Shown here one piece after another: positions 1-7,528 of a stretch of DNA of 64,000 nt (within the stretch, counting starts at the first letter, position 1; every line of letters begins with the position of its first letter). The notes beneath the pieces are model-generated. The model saw only the letters and a list, made by a program, of their open reading frames with translations, did not search any database and was not told the origin of the DNA. The position numbers and the translations under genes were made by a program. This DNA is from Clostridiaceae bacterium. Its GTDB lineage: Bacteria > Bacillota > Clostridia > Lachnospirales > Lachnospiraceae. The stretch lies in assembly GCA_910575585.1 (NCBI GenBank), contig CAJTGF010000007.1, positions 1-64,000 on the forward strand. The letters are read 5' to 3'.

Positions 1-48
1 AAAAACAGTCTGTTAAAAATGGAATCTTTAAGGTATAATAAGCGGTAG

Positions 49-133
49 ATACAAACTCATCTCTTTTCGTGTGGATTTTGGTTTGGTTGCTTAAATTATA
101 CCGCAAAGAGGCTGAGTTTGTATTTTATTTTTT
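49..133 (+). terminator. Long-loop hairpin followed by T-rich tract
   Basis: ATACAAACTCA (49-59) and CTCTTT (61-66) pair with AAAGAG (105-110) and TGAGTTTGTAT (113-123), followed directly by a T-rich run. This looks like a rho-independent terminator with a 38-base loop for a plus-strand gene that ends at or before the window start. Frame 1 is open from base 1 to a TAG at 46-48, which could be the tail of that gene. Confidence 0.5.
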
Positions 134-296
134 AAATATCAAAAAGTTGTAAACTGGTGGCAGGGAAAGATATCCAGTTATAGTATGGCTTATATTACGG
201 ATGTTAAGATTAAGGTGAATCCGGAGACCGTACCTTATATTGAGAGCTGTTATGTGATCCGGTGACTGCTATGTGGGATGGTGTCGCCGCAAAATC
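134..296. other. Intergenic stretch with one tiny ORF
   Basis: No recognisable gene lies here. A 26-codon frame starting MAYITDVK (185-265, plus strand) has no clear ribosome binding site. It may be a small peptide, a gene remnant or chance. Confidence 0.25.
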
Positions 297-338
297 AAAT
301 GGAGGGCGAGATCAACTGTCTGATCTCGCCCTCCATTT
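297..338 (-). terminator. Terminator of the diguanylate cyclase gene
   Basis: An 18-bp perfect stem, AAATGGAGGGCGAGATCA (297-314) with its complement at 321-338, closes a six-base loop. It sits 22 bases past the stop codon of the minus-strand gene and is followed on that strand by a moderately T-rich stretch. Confidence 0.75.
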
Positions 339-360
339 ATTAAAATGTAATTTCCTGCCA

Positions 361-2271
361 TTACAAACTATCCTGATCCATCTTCCGTCTCCGTTTCTGC
401 TGATACATCCTTTTATCAGCCTCCTTCATCATATCATGGTAATCCATATTTTCCCTTGCCAAACAGTAACCGAATGAGAACCTAAGAGGAACGCTCACCT
501 TATCATTAAGAGGCGTCAGGCTGTCATTCTGTATTGTTTTCAATGTATGGACGGCGTCAATCAGTTCCTGTTCCGTGTCATACTGATACCAGAATAATAC
601 AAACTCATCGCCGCCCAATCGGGCTGCTACAGAATGGCTGATGGGCAGGCTGGTAAGAAGTTTAGAGATCTCTTTGAGATAAACATCTCCTGCTTCATGG
701 CCGTAGGTGTCATTGATCATTTTGAGATTATCGGCATCAATCATGATCAGTGTACTGTGTCCTAATTCCGTTGGCGAGCTGAACAAAGAAGTAAGGCGGG
801 TCTCTAATCCCCGGCGATTATACAAACCGGTCAAAAGGTCAATATCCCGCTCTGCCTCGATCTTTTTGCGCGCTCGGATGGTGTCTGTTACATTGATGAT
901 AACACCAAAGATCCCATTATTATCATTGATCTCTTCCAGCTTGACATACTGGTCATTAAGCTGGTATACGCCCGTATCATTGGGAATGGGCTTTTCGCGC
1001 AGTTTATCAATGAACTCCTTAAACACTTTGTAATCGGAAGACAACCGCTGGATTTCGGTGTGGTCCAACGAGAGGATTTGCGGTACATATTCTGTAAAGC
1101 GGACCCGTTTCATATGCTGGTTGTATTCATATACGCCGATATACATATTGGTTTTGCTTAAAACGTAGGACATCTTTTTGTTGTTGTCCAGAAGGCTGTT
1201 TTTCATGGTGTTGATGTAACTGCTCAGTTCCGAAAATTCCATGCTGCTGTGGATATCGATCATCTCGTCTAAATTGCCCTGTGTGATCTGGTGCAGTTTG
1301 TCATTAATGCTGTGGATGCCGTCTACCACATATCGGTTCATGTACTTGGTTACTGCGTGGGAGAGGATCAGAGCGATCACGATCAGACCGGCGGCCAGCA
1401 TGAAGGTAGTCCATGAGATCCGTTGATAAAGCTTACAGGACGCAATTACGCGTCCGATATAATTATTTCCGATCTTTTTGAAAATACAATAGGACTTTAC
1501 ACCATTTACGACCCCATGGCGGCCTGACTCATAATCCGGAAGGCTGTCCAGGGTGAAACCCAGTTGGGAAAGGTTCTTTCCAACCAATGTCAAATCTGTG
1601 GAACCGACGATCTCCCCGCTTTGGGAATCTATGGCATAATATCCGGCTTCCAGATTAACCCGAAATAAAGAGAACAGGAAAGACAGTTCGTTTTTGGCGC
1701 TGGCTTTCATGACATTGACAGGCTCCATGCCGATCTGGACGATAAATTCTTCGTTTTTGCTCCAGAGAGCAGAATACTGCATCATTTTGGCCTCGGCGGT
1801 ATTGGGCGTGATCTCCTGAACAAGTTTCAGGGACTTATCGTTTAACATGGGCTTAAAGAAGCGCATCTGATCGCCGGAGTCAAAGGTAAAGTCATAATAT
1901 TGAGGATGGGTCCCGGCGTAAATGCGCCCCGTTTTGTCGAAGATGTGGATCTCGTCTACTTCCATAAGTTCCGCGATATTTTTTAATTTCGCGATGCTTC
2001 CCAGCATGGAAGGTTCCTTTTCGATCATGTAGGCGATTGCTTCGGCATTGTGAAGGCAGGTTTCGCTGTAACTTTTCTGGATCTCTTCAAGTTCTTCCTG
2101 GTTCTGGTTTAAAACCTGCTCAATCTGATAAAAGGTTCTGACGGCACTTTCGTAAGCATGTCTGTGCTCATTGGTTATCTGGATGTATACGATGATGGCC
2201 AGTATAATGATGACTAAAAAACAGGTAACCTGGCGCATATAGCGGCTGATGATTTTTTCCAGTGTCTCCAT
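361..2271 (-). CDS. Membrane-anchored diguanylate cyclase (GGDEF)
   Basis: Predicted to make the second messenger c-di-GMP from two GTP at the inner face of the membrane. The 636-residue protein has a membrane segment at about 13-31, an extracytoplasmic sensor region of about 250 residues, a second membrane segment at about 287-305, a HAMP-like linker, a PAS-like region and a C-terminal GGDEF domain. The GGDEF motif is intact at residues 553-557. No RxxD inhibitory site is seen just upstream of it, so product inhibition through that site is unlikely. There is no EAL or HD-GYP domain. The gene stands alone with its own promoter and terminator. The signal it senses cannot be told from sequence. 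Confidence 0.92.
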   Translation of the reverse strand: METLEKIISRYMRQVTCFLVIIILAIIVYIQITNEHRHAYESAVRTFYQIEQVLNQNQEELEEIQKSYSETCLHNAEAIAYMIEKEPSMLGSIAKLKNIAELMEVDEIHIFDKTGRIYAGTHPQYYDFTFDSGDQMRFFKPMLNDKSLKLVQEITPNTAEAKMMQYSALWSKNEEFIVQIGMEPVNVMKASAKNELSFLFSLFRVNLEAGYYAIDSQSGEIVGSTDLTLVGKNLSQLGFTLDSLPDYESGRHGVVNGVKSYCIFKKIGNNYIGRVIASCKLYQRISWTTFMLAAGLIVIALILSHAVTKYMNRYVVDGIHSINDKLHQITQGNLDEMIDIHSSMEFSELSSYINTMKNSLLDNNKKMSYVLSKTNMYIGVYEYNQHMKRVRFTEYVPQILSLDHTEIQRLSSDYKVFKEFIDKLREKPIPNDTGVYQLNDQYVKLEEINDNNGIFGVIINVTDTIRARKKIEAERDIDLLTGLYNRRGLETRLTSLFSSPTELGHSTLIMIDADNLKMINDTYGHEAGDVYLKEISKLLTSLPISHSVAARLGGDEFVLFWYQYDTEQELIDAVHTLKTIQNDSLTPLNDKVSVPLRFSFGYCLARENMDYHDMMKEADKRMYQQKRRRKMDQDSL

Positions 2272-2326
2272 GGAAGTTCTCCTTGTCCTGAAGTAAATGA
2301 AATGTCCCTATATGTTGTATGTATAA

Positions 2327-2355
2327 AGTATAGTATAGTTGGGTGTTTTTTTCAA
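2327..2355 (-). promoter_or_regulatory. Promoter of the diguanylate cyclase gene
   Basis: On the minus strand TTGAAA (2350-2355) and TATACT (2327-2332) are separated by 17 bases, about 55 bases before the start codon. Confidence 0.6.
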
Positions 2356-2427
2356 TTATCCAGCCTTTTGATACACTGACAATGTATGGCGCTTTTTGGG
2401 CGATTTGTTCCTTTCGTCTTGGATATG

Positions 2428-2436
2428 TGGTATAAT
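2428..2436 (+). promoter_or_regulatory. Extended -10 promoter
   Basis: TGGTATAAT is an extended -10 element (TG-N-TATAAT) about 50 bases before the small gene at 2488. The best -35 candidate (TTGTTC, 2405-2410) is 20 bases away, so recognition would rest mainly on the TG motif. Confidence 0.5.
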
Positions 2437-2487
2437 CTACGAGGAAAGAAACGATTCAGGCACATGGAGTTTAAGGAGAGTTAACCG

Positions 2488-2796
2488 ATGGCAGACAAGG
2501 ATCAAAAGAAAATAGCCATAAAGGAAACGGCAGACTGGATGGAGCGACAGGTGGAACACGTTTGGCGCGCTCTGGGCGTGTGGGGCGAGAGAGCAGACAG
2601 GGAGCTTAGGACAAATGGCAGGGGCCCAGAGACCGAGTATCTGTTTATGTACAGAGGGAAGATCTTGGCAAAGGCCAGAAGCTATTTCAGCCGCCATGAG
2701 AGACAGTGGAAGTTTGAACTGACAGAGGCAGACCAGGAGCGGTATGAGGCGGTAAAAGAATATTTTGCCGGACTGCGGACTGTGGGTGATCTGTGA
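2488..2796 (+). CDS. Small hypothetical protein
   Basis: A 102-residue soluble, charged protein (starts MADKDQKKIA) that I do not recognise. It has no membrane segment or known motif; a Trp/Arg-rich N-terminal half and an acidic C-terminal helix are visible. It begins after a good AAGGAGAG ribosome binding site and an extended -10 promoter, which support it as a real gene. The next gene, kduI, has its own promoter, so the two need not be functionally linked. Confidence 0.6.
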   Translation: MADKDQKKIAIKETADWMERQVEHVWRALGVWGERADRELRTNGRGPETEYLFMYRGKILAKARSYFSRHERQWKFELTEADQERYEAVKEYFAGLRTVGDL

Positions 2797-2858
2797 GACA
2801 GGGCGTTCTTTTGCGCAAACATACCAAAAAATAAGTGATAATTTGGCACAAGTGCATA

Positions 2859-2887
2859 TTGCGGAAAGCGGCCGGGTCAGGTATAAT
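2859..2887 (+). promoter_or_regulatory. kduI promoter
   Basis: TTGCGG (2859-2864) and TATAAT (2882-2887) with 17-base spacing, 55 bases before the kduI start. Confidence 0.65.
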
Positions 2888-2899
2888 GATTTTATATTA

Positions 2900-2920
2900 T
2901 TTGTATACAAAGTATACAAA
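2900..2920 (+). promoter_or_regulatory. Palindromic operator, likely for the GntR/FCD regulator
   Basis: TTTGTATAC (2900-2908), AAA, GTATACAAA (2912-2920) is a perfect 9-bp inverted repeat 13 bases downstream of the -10 box. It contains TTGTATACAA, which fits the T-N-G-T-(n)-A-C-N-A pattern of FadR-subfamily GntR regulators, and such a regulator is encoded just downstream. A repressor bound here would sit over the transcription start. The pairing of site and regulator is inference. Confidence 0.6.
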
Positions 2921-2941
2921 ATTAGATCAGGAGGAAATATC

Positions 2942-3784
2942 ATGGACGTTCGCTATTCTGCTAACCAGAGGGATGTAAAGCGCTATACCACAGAGGAGTT
3001 AAGGGATGAATTTTTGATCCAGGATTTATACGCGCCGGATGAGGTGCATGCCGTGTATTCCCATGTGGACCGCATGGTGACTTTAGGGTGTATGCCTGTT
3101 TCGGAGCAGGTTTCCATTGACAAGGGGATTGATTGCTGGAAGAATTTCGGCACGGATTATTTTCTGGAGAGACGGGAGATCGGCATCTTCAATATCGGAG
3201 GACCGGGGAAGATCCAGGCGGATGACGAGACATTTTCCCTGGAGTACAAGGACTGTTTGTACATTACCATGGGAACGAAGAAGGTTTTGTTTTCCAGCGA
3301 TGACGCTGCCAATCCGGCCAAGTTCTATATGGTCAGCGCGCCGGCCCACACTTCCTATAAGACCACATTTATTTCTATAAAAGACGCGGCCAAAAGGACT
3401 TTGGGGGATCAGAAAACTTGCAATAAGAGAACGATCAACCAGTTTATCCATCCCGATGTGCTTAAGACCTGCCAGCTGTCTATGGGTATGACGGTCCTGG
3501 AGGAGGGGAGCATCTGGAATACCATGCCGTGCCACACCCACGAGCGCCGCATGGAGGTTTACATGTATTTTGAGGTTCCGGAGAACAATGTAGTGTTCCA
3601 CTTAATGGGTGAGCCTTCCCAGACTCGGCATATTGTCATGAAGAATGAGGAGGCGGTCATCAGCCCGTCCTGGAGCATCCATTCCGGCGCAGGGACGTCC
3701 AGCTACACCTTTATCTGGGCTATGGGCGGTGAGAACCAGGCGTTTGACGATATGGATAACTTAGATCCGGTAGACTTAAAATGA
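2942..3784 (+). CDS. kduI: 5-dehydro-4-deoxy-D-glucuronate isomerase (KduI)
   Basis: Interconverts 5-dehydro-4-deoxy-D-glucuronate and 3-deoxy-D-glycero-2,5-hexodiulosonate in the cytoplasmic breakdown of pectin or glycosaminoglycan unsaturated uronates. The protein is 280 residues, the usual KduI length, and resembles the family end to end. The cupin zinc site is visible as CHTHERRMEVYMYF (two His and a Glu) with a fourth His in PSWSIHSGAG. I chose the ATG at 2942, six bases after AGGAGGAAAT, rather than the longer frame from 2765. The usual partner kduD is not adjacent. The neighbouring GntR regulator probably controls it. Confidence 0.93.
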   Translation: MDVRYSANQRDVKRYTTEELRDEFLIQDLYAPDEVHAVYSHVDRMVTLGCMPVSEQVSIDKGIDCWKNFGTDYFLERREIGIFNIGGPGKIQADDETFSLEYKDCLYITMGTKKVLFSSDDAANPAKFYMVSAPAHTSYKTTFISIKDAAKRTLGDQKTCNKRTINQFIHPDVLKTCQLSMGMTVLEEGSIWNTMPCHTHERRMEVYMYFEVPENNVVFHLMGEPSQTRHIVMKNEEAVISPSWSIHSGAGTSSYTFIWAMGGENQAFDDMDNLDPVDLK

Positions 3785-3841
3785 TCGGGCCCCGGCATGG
3801 ACAGGATCTAAGATCATAAAAAAGCGGAAAAGGGTGAAAGC

Positions 3842-4549
3842 ATGGAGGAAGTGACCTATAAGAATCGGGAAGAGATGGTCTATCAGGTATTGAAAGAGGA
3901 GATACTGAATCTGGAGCTGAAGCCCGGACAGGTGATCAAGGAAAATGAGATCTGCCAGCGTTTTTCCGTGTCCAGGACTCCGGTGCGGGATGCGCTGCGC
4001 CTTTTGCAGGAGCAGGGATTTGTGGTCACGGTGCCTTACCGGGGGATCTATGTGACGCTTTTAAGCCTAAGCAACATCAAGCAGATGATCTATATGCGGG
4101 TGGCGGTGGAGACCATGGTGATGCGGGATTTTTCCCAGATTGTCACGCCTTTCCTTATGGAGGACGTGTACTATATGCTGCGCAAGCAGAAAGCCCTGGT
4201 GCAGACCGGGAATTTTAAGCCGGAGCAGTTTTACCGGCTGGATGCCCAGCTGCACGGTTTCTGGTTTGAGGCCATGAAGAAAAGCTGGTTGTGGAAGCTT
4301 CTCCAGGAGCAGCAGCTCCATTACACCCGGTTTCGGATGCTGGACTTTGTGACGGAGACGGATTTTGACCGGATCATCCATGAGCATGAGAAGCTTATCG
4401 GTTTTCTGGAGGCGAAAAATATTGCCGGTATGGAGGAGGAGCTAAAGAACCATCTGTATTTCAGCATGAAGCGGATGCGCCGCTCCATTGATGTAGATTA
4501 CCGGGAATATTTTGAGGAGGAGGACCCGGAAGGGAAGTTCGATATTTAA
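3842..4549 (+). CDS. GntR-family regulator, FCD subfamily
   Basis: A 235-residue transcription regulator. Residues 1-75 form a winged helix-turn-helix of GntR type (ENEICQRFSVSRTPVRDALR is the recognition region); the rest is an all-helical FCD effector domain, which usually binds a sugar acid through a metal held by His/Asp residues. It follows kduI by 57 bases with no terminator between, so it is probably cotranscribed and may repress its own operon through the palindrome at 2900-2920. Likely ligands are uronates or their breakdown products, but this is inference from position. Confidence 0.85.
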   Translation: MEEVTYKNREEMVYQVLKEEILNLELKPGQVIKENEICQRFSVSRTPVRDALRLLQEQGFVVTVPYRGIYVTLLSLSNIKQMIYMRVAVETMVMRDFSQIVTPFLMEDVYYMLRKQKALVQTGNFKPEQFYRLDAQLHGFWFEAMKKSWLWKLLQEQQLHYTRFRMLDFVTETDFDRIIHEHEKLIGFLEAKNIAGMEEELKNHLYFSMKRMRRSIDVDYREYFEEEDPEGKFDI

Positions 4550-4657
4550 ATATAGAAACTACAGAATGTGTGGCGGGATCTGGCTGTGTTTATGTGTACG
4601 GCGTTTCCCGTCACTGCTTATTGGGGGACAGGCCCATAAAAACGGAGGATACAGGGG

Positions 4658-5503
4658 ATGGACGCAAGACTTACGCTTGAGAAAAGAATTGAGGCAGAAC
4701 TTGAAAGTTATGACGGGACCATGTGTATTTATGCCGATGATCTTCATGGAAATGTGATCGCCATGGGGGCGGATGAGAAGGTTGAGACGGCCAGCACGAT
4801 CAAGACTTACATACTGGCCTGCCTGTTTGATGAGGTGGAGAAGGGGACTGTGGATCTGGACCAAATGTTGACCTATAAGAAGGAGCATTTTGTGGACGGA
4901 AGCGGGGTGCTCAATGCCCTGGAGACAGGGGCGGTCATGAGGGTGCGGGATATCGCCGCGCTGATGATTATTGTCAGCGATAATGTTGCTACCAATATGA
5001 TGATTGATCATCTGGGCATTGAAAAGATCAATAAGTGCATCGAGACATTGGGGTGCAGGGATACGGCGCTGCACAATTCCCTGCATTTTGACAGATACCG
5101 GCAGCTTGGAACCACGACTGCCAGGGATTACGGAAGTATTTTTGCCAGACTTGTCAGGGGGCAGCTGATAAGCGAGCGGGCGGACAGGCAGATGGTGGAG
5201 ATCTTGAAAAAGCAGCACTACAACAGCATGATCACCAAGGATTTTCCGCCGGTTTACATGGACAGTGACAACACGGATGATATCCTGATTCAGGTGGCGT
5301 CTAAAAGCGGCAGCATGGATGCCTGCAGGAATGACGGGGGGATCGTGTATACGCCTTACGGGCCTTATGTGCTGGTGATGCTGAACAAAGGGTTCAGCGA
5401 TGCCATGTATTATCCGGATCATCCGGCCACCGTGTTCGGAGCAAGGGTCAGCAGGATGCTTCTGGATCAGTTTTTGGCGCTGGAGGGGAGGTTTGTGTTG
5501 TAA
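4658..5503 (+). CDS. Beta-lactamase-fold serine hydrolase, apparently cytoplasmic
   Basis: A 281-residue protein of the class A beta-lactamase/DD-peptidase fold. The three active-site elements are present: STIK (Ser46, Lys49), SDN (107-109) and KSG (216-218). The usual class A ExxLN loop that deacylates penicillins is not evident, so efficient beta-lactam hydrolysis is doubtful. No signal peptide or membrane segment is seen; the protein begins MDARLTLEKR and reaches STIK within 46 residues, shorter than exported relatives. It starts after ACGGAGGA and has no cotranscribed partner. It could be an esterase or peptidase rather than a resistance enzyme. Confidence 0.8.
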   Translation: MDARLTLEKRIEAELESYDGTMCIYADDLHGNVIAMGADEKVETASTIKTYILACLFDEVEKGTVDLDQMLTYKKEHFVDGSGVLNALETGAVMRVRDIAALMIIVSDNVATNMMIDHLGIEKINKCIETLGCRDTALHNSLHFDRYRQLGTTTARDYGSIFARLVRGQLISERADRQMVEILKKQHYNSMITKDFPPVYMDSDNTDDILIQVASKSGSMDACRNDGGIVYTPYGPYVLVMLNKGFSDAMYYPDHPATVFGARVSRMLLDQFLALEGRFVL

Positions 5504-5612
5504 TGAATGTAGAAAGAGGCGGTTGACAAAGATATTGTTTATAGAGTATTTGGGGCGGCAGCTTACTTATAGTTGCTGCCCCATGTTTCATTTACACAGG
5601 TGTCATTACGCA

Positions 5613-5690
5613 GTTACTGTTCACAGGTCCCCTGTGAACGTAACCGCATATGCCCATTTAAAATCGCCTGCGGCGATGGGGCAAGCATAT
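5613..5690. repeat. Tandem pair of long hairpins
   Basis: The first hairpin is GTTAC-t-GTTCACAGG (5613-5627) pairing with CCTGTGAACGTAAC (5631-5644). The second has ATCGCC (5663-5668) and GGCGAT (5672-5677) inside an outer TGCCCAT/ATGGGGCA pairing. They lie within a 312-base gap between two plus-strand genes. They may be a REP-like repeat or RNA structure; neither has a T-run typical of a terminator. Confidence 0.5.
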
Positions 5691-5711
5691 TGTTTCTATT
5701 ATTTTAATGGC

Positions 5712-5740
5712 TTGTCGGAGGATCAACTTTCGGATATAAT
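5712..5740 (+). promoter_or_regulatory. Promoter of the barnase-barstar genes
   Basis: TTGTCG (5712-5717) and TATAAT (5735-5740), spacing 17, about 75 bases before the ribonuclease start. Confidence 0.6.
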
Positions 5741-5815
5741 GTGATGGTATATAGTTCCAAAGCGTGTTAAACGATTATTTTTAGGTGATGAATTTTCAGA
5801 AATGGTCCAGAGAAA

Positions 5816-6640
5816 GTGAGGAAAGAGCGCGAGATGGGGAAGAGAAAGGGAAAGAACAGGAATACAGGCATCAGGTCCTGGGGAGTTCTTGGGGCGTTAT
5901 GGCTGGTGCTGTTTTGTCTGGTGGGATGCAAAGTGTCAGGCAGCGGCGGGGGATCCGGAATTGAGGGGAATAGGGCGGTCCAGGCATCCTCCCTGGAAAC
6001 CGAGATCAGTGAGGCAGAAAACCGTGGTATAGGAAACGGGATCACAGAGGCCGGGACAATAGATGCCGCAAAGCCGGAGACCGGAAAGTTAGAGACAGAA
6101 GGGCCGGCGGCCCAACAGACGGAGACAGAAAACGGGAATACAGAGCCCGAGGAGACAAAAGCCGAAAACGCAGAGGCCGGGGAGCCGGAAAATGAACAGA
6201 TAAAAGCCGGAGAGACGGCGGATGGGATGCCAAAAACCGACGGCAGTGAGAAAAAGGACGAAGCTGTCGAAGCAAAGGAGGAAGGCGAGCCGATTGAAGA
6301 AGACGGTGTCTACACTTCAAAGGATGAGGTGGCGGCGTATCTTCACATATACGGAAGACTTCCCCAAAACTACATTACCAAGAAAGAAGCAGAGAAAGCG
6401 GGCTGGGACAGCAGGAAAGGGAATCTCTGGGAGGTGGCTCCGGGGATGAGTATCGGCGGCAGCCATTTCGGAAATTATGAGGGGGCCTTGCCGGATAAGA
6501 AGGGGCGGAAGTATTATGAGTGCGATATTGATTATGACGGCGGTTACCGCGGGGCAAAAAGGCTGATCTATTCCAGTGACGGATTGATCTTCTATACGGA
6601 GGACCATTATAGTACATTTGAACAGCTGTACAGCCAGTGA
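5816..6640 (+). CDS. Lipoprotein ribonuclease of the barnase family
   Basis: Predicted secreted guanyl-specific RNase tethered to the membrane. A signal peptide of lipoprotein type ends at the lipobox LVGC (about residues 35-38). A low-complexity stalk rich in Glu, Ala, Thr and Gly follows (about 45-165). The C-terminal 110 residues match barnase closely (LPQNYITKKEA, KGNLWEVAPG, SIGG). The catalytic trio is conserved: Glu235, Arg249 and His264, equal to barnase Glu73, Arg87 and His102. The barstar gene follows 14 bases later, which protects the cytoplasm. An internal ATG at 5834 is an alternative start. It could act as an antibacterial effector or in nutrient RNA scavenging; which one is unknown. 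Confidence 0.88.
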   Translation: MRKEREMGKRKGKNRNTGIRSWGVLGALWLVLFCLVGCKVSGSGGGSGIEGNRAVQASSLETEISEAENRGIGNGITEAGTIDAAKPETGKLETEGPAAQQTETENGNTEPEETKAENAEAGEPENEQIKAGETADGMPKTDGSEKKDEAVEAKEEGEPIEEDGVYTSKDEVAAYLHIYGRLPQNYITKKEAEKAGWDSRKGNLWEVAPGMSIGGSHFGNYEGALPDKKGRKYYECDIDYDGGYRGAKRLIYSSDGLIFYTEDHYSTFEQLYSQ

Positions 6641-6654
6641 CGAGGAGGGAGCCA

Positions 6655-6951
6655 ATGAGAAAGGTATTGCTGGATTTGAACCCGGCCAGGTCTGTGGAAT
6701 GGATCCATGAGTATTTAAAGTTTGAACTGGAATTTGAAGAGTATTACGGAAACAATCTGGATGCGCTGTACGACCAGCTGACCAGTATTACGGAGGATAC
6801 GTGTCTGGGAGTGTTCTGCCCGTTAAAGGAGGATACGAAGCTGTCTAAGTATCTGGAAAAGGTAAAAAAGGTGATAAAGGACGCAGAGCTTGACAACCCC
6901 TGCCTCTGTGTAATCTTTGGGGATATGGAAGAGAACTATGATGAGGAATGA
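6655..6951 (+). CDS. Barstar-like ribonuclease inhibitor
   Basis: A 98-residue acidic protein of the barstar family, the cytoplasmic inhibitor that plugs the active site of barnase. The conserved EEYYGNNLDALYDQLT segment, which carries the Tyr and Asp residues that contact barnase, is clear. I chose the ATG at 6655 after GAGGAGGGAG over an upstream in-frame start at 6637 that overlaps the ribonuclease stop. It directly follows its target gene, as expected for a toxin-immunity pair, and overlaps the next gene by 14 bases. Confidence 0.87.
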   Translation: MRKVLLDLNPARSVEWIHEYLKFELEFEEYYGNNLDALYDQLTSITEDTCLGVFCPLKEDTKLSKYLEKVKKVIKDAELDNPCLCVIFGDMEENYDEE

Positions 6952-7513
6952 GGAAACGATTTCTTATGAGGTGATCCGTTCCGGGAGAAAGACCAGCGCC
7001 ATTGAGGTGAAGCGGGACGGAACCGTGGTGGTCAGATGTCCTATGTGGGTTGCGGACCGGGAGATCGGGGAGTTTGTGGAAAAGCACAGGAACTGGATCA
7101 TGGAACACCGCGCAAAGGTTCTGCAGCAGCTGGAGAAAAGGACGGTTTATACACAGGACCAGGTGAAAGAGTTCAGGCAGCATGCAAGATGGATGCTGGC
7201 CCAGAAGACGTGGCAATGGGCTCAGAAAATGCAGGTGACTTACGGCAAGCTGACCATCCGGCAGCAGGCGACCAGGTGGGGAAGCTGCAGCGGCAGAGGG
7301 AATTTGAACTTTAACTGGAAATTGGTTCTGGTACCGGAGGACTTGGTGGATTATGTGGTGGTCCACGAGCTGGCCCACCGCAAAGAGATGAATCACTCTC
7401 CCAGGTTTTGGAAGCTTGTGGAGGAACAGCTGCCGGATTACAGGGAGAGACGAAAACGGCTGCGGGAATATGAGACGGAGATTGAGATAGCAGAAAGCGG
7501 AAAACCCAACTGA
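6938..7513 (+). CDS. YgjP-like zinc metallopeptidase domain protein
   Basis: A 191-residue protein of the M48-related YgjP/DUF45 family. The zinc site is HELAH (143-147) with a third His in MNHSPRFW (153). The family also shows the conserved TRWGSCS motif here. Members are often found as stand-alone proteins or near restriction systems; substrates are unknown. No signal peptide or membrane segment, so it should be cytoplasmic. The start at 6938 lies inside the barstar gene, giving translational coupling; ATG 6941 is equally possible. Confidence 0.82.
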   Translation: MMRNEETISYEVIRSGRKTSAIEVKRDGTVVVRCPMWVADREIGEFVEKHRNWIMEHRAKVLQQLEKRTVYTQDQVKEFRQHARWMLAQKTWQWAQKMQVTYGKLTIRQQATRWGSCSGRGNLNFNWKLVLVPEDLVDYVVVHELAHRKEMNHSPRFWKLVEEQLPDYRERRKRLREYETEIEIAESGKPN

Positions 7514-7528
7514 CAGGAAGGACATACT

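Noticed and set aside
2765-2941. N-terminal extension of KduI
   Set aside because: It crosses the promoter and operator; the ATG at 2942 has a strong ribosome site and the normal family start.
4559-5422. 287-codon minus-strand frame opposite the beta-lactamase-like gene
   Set aside because: Antisense shadow with His/Pro/Ile-rich composition; no domain or ribosome site.
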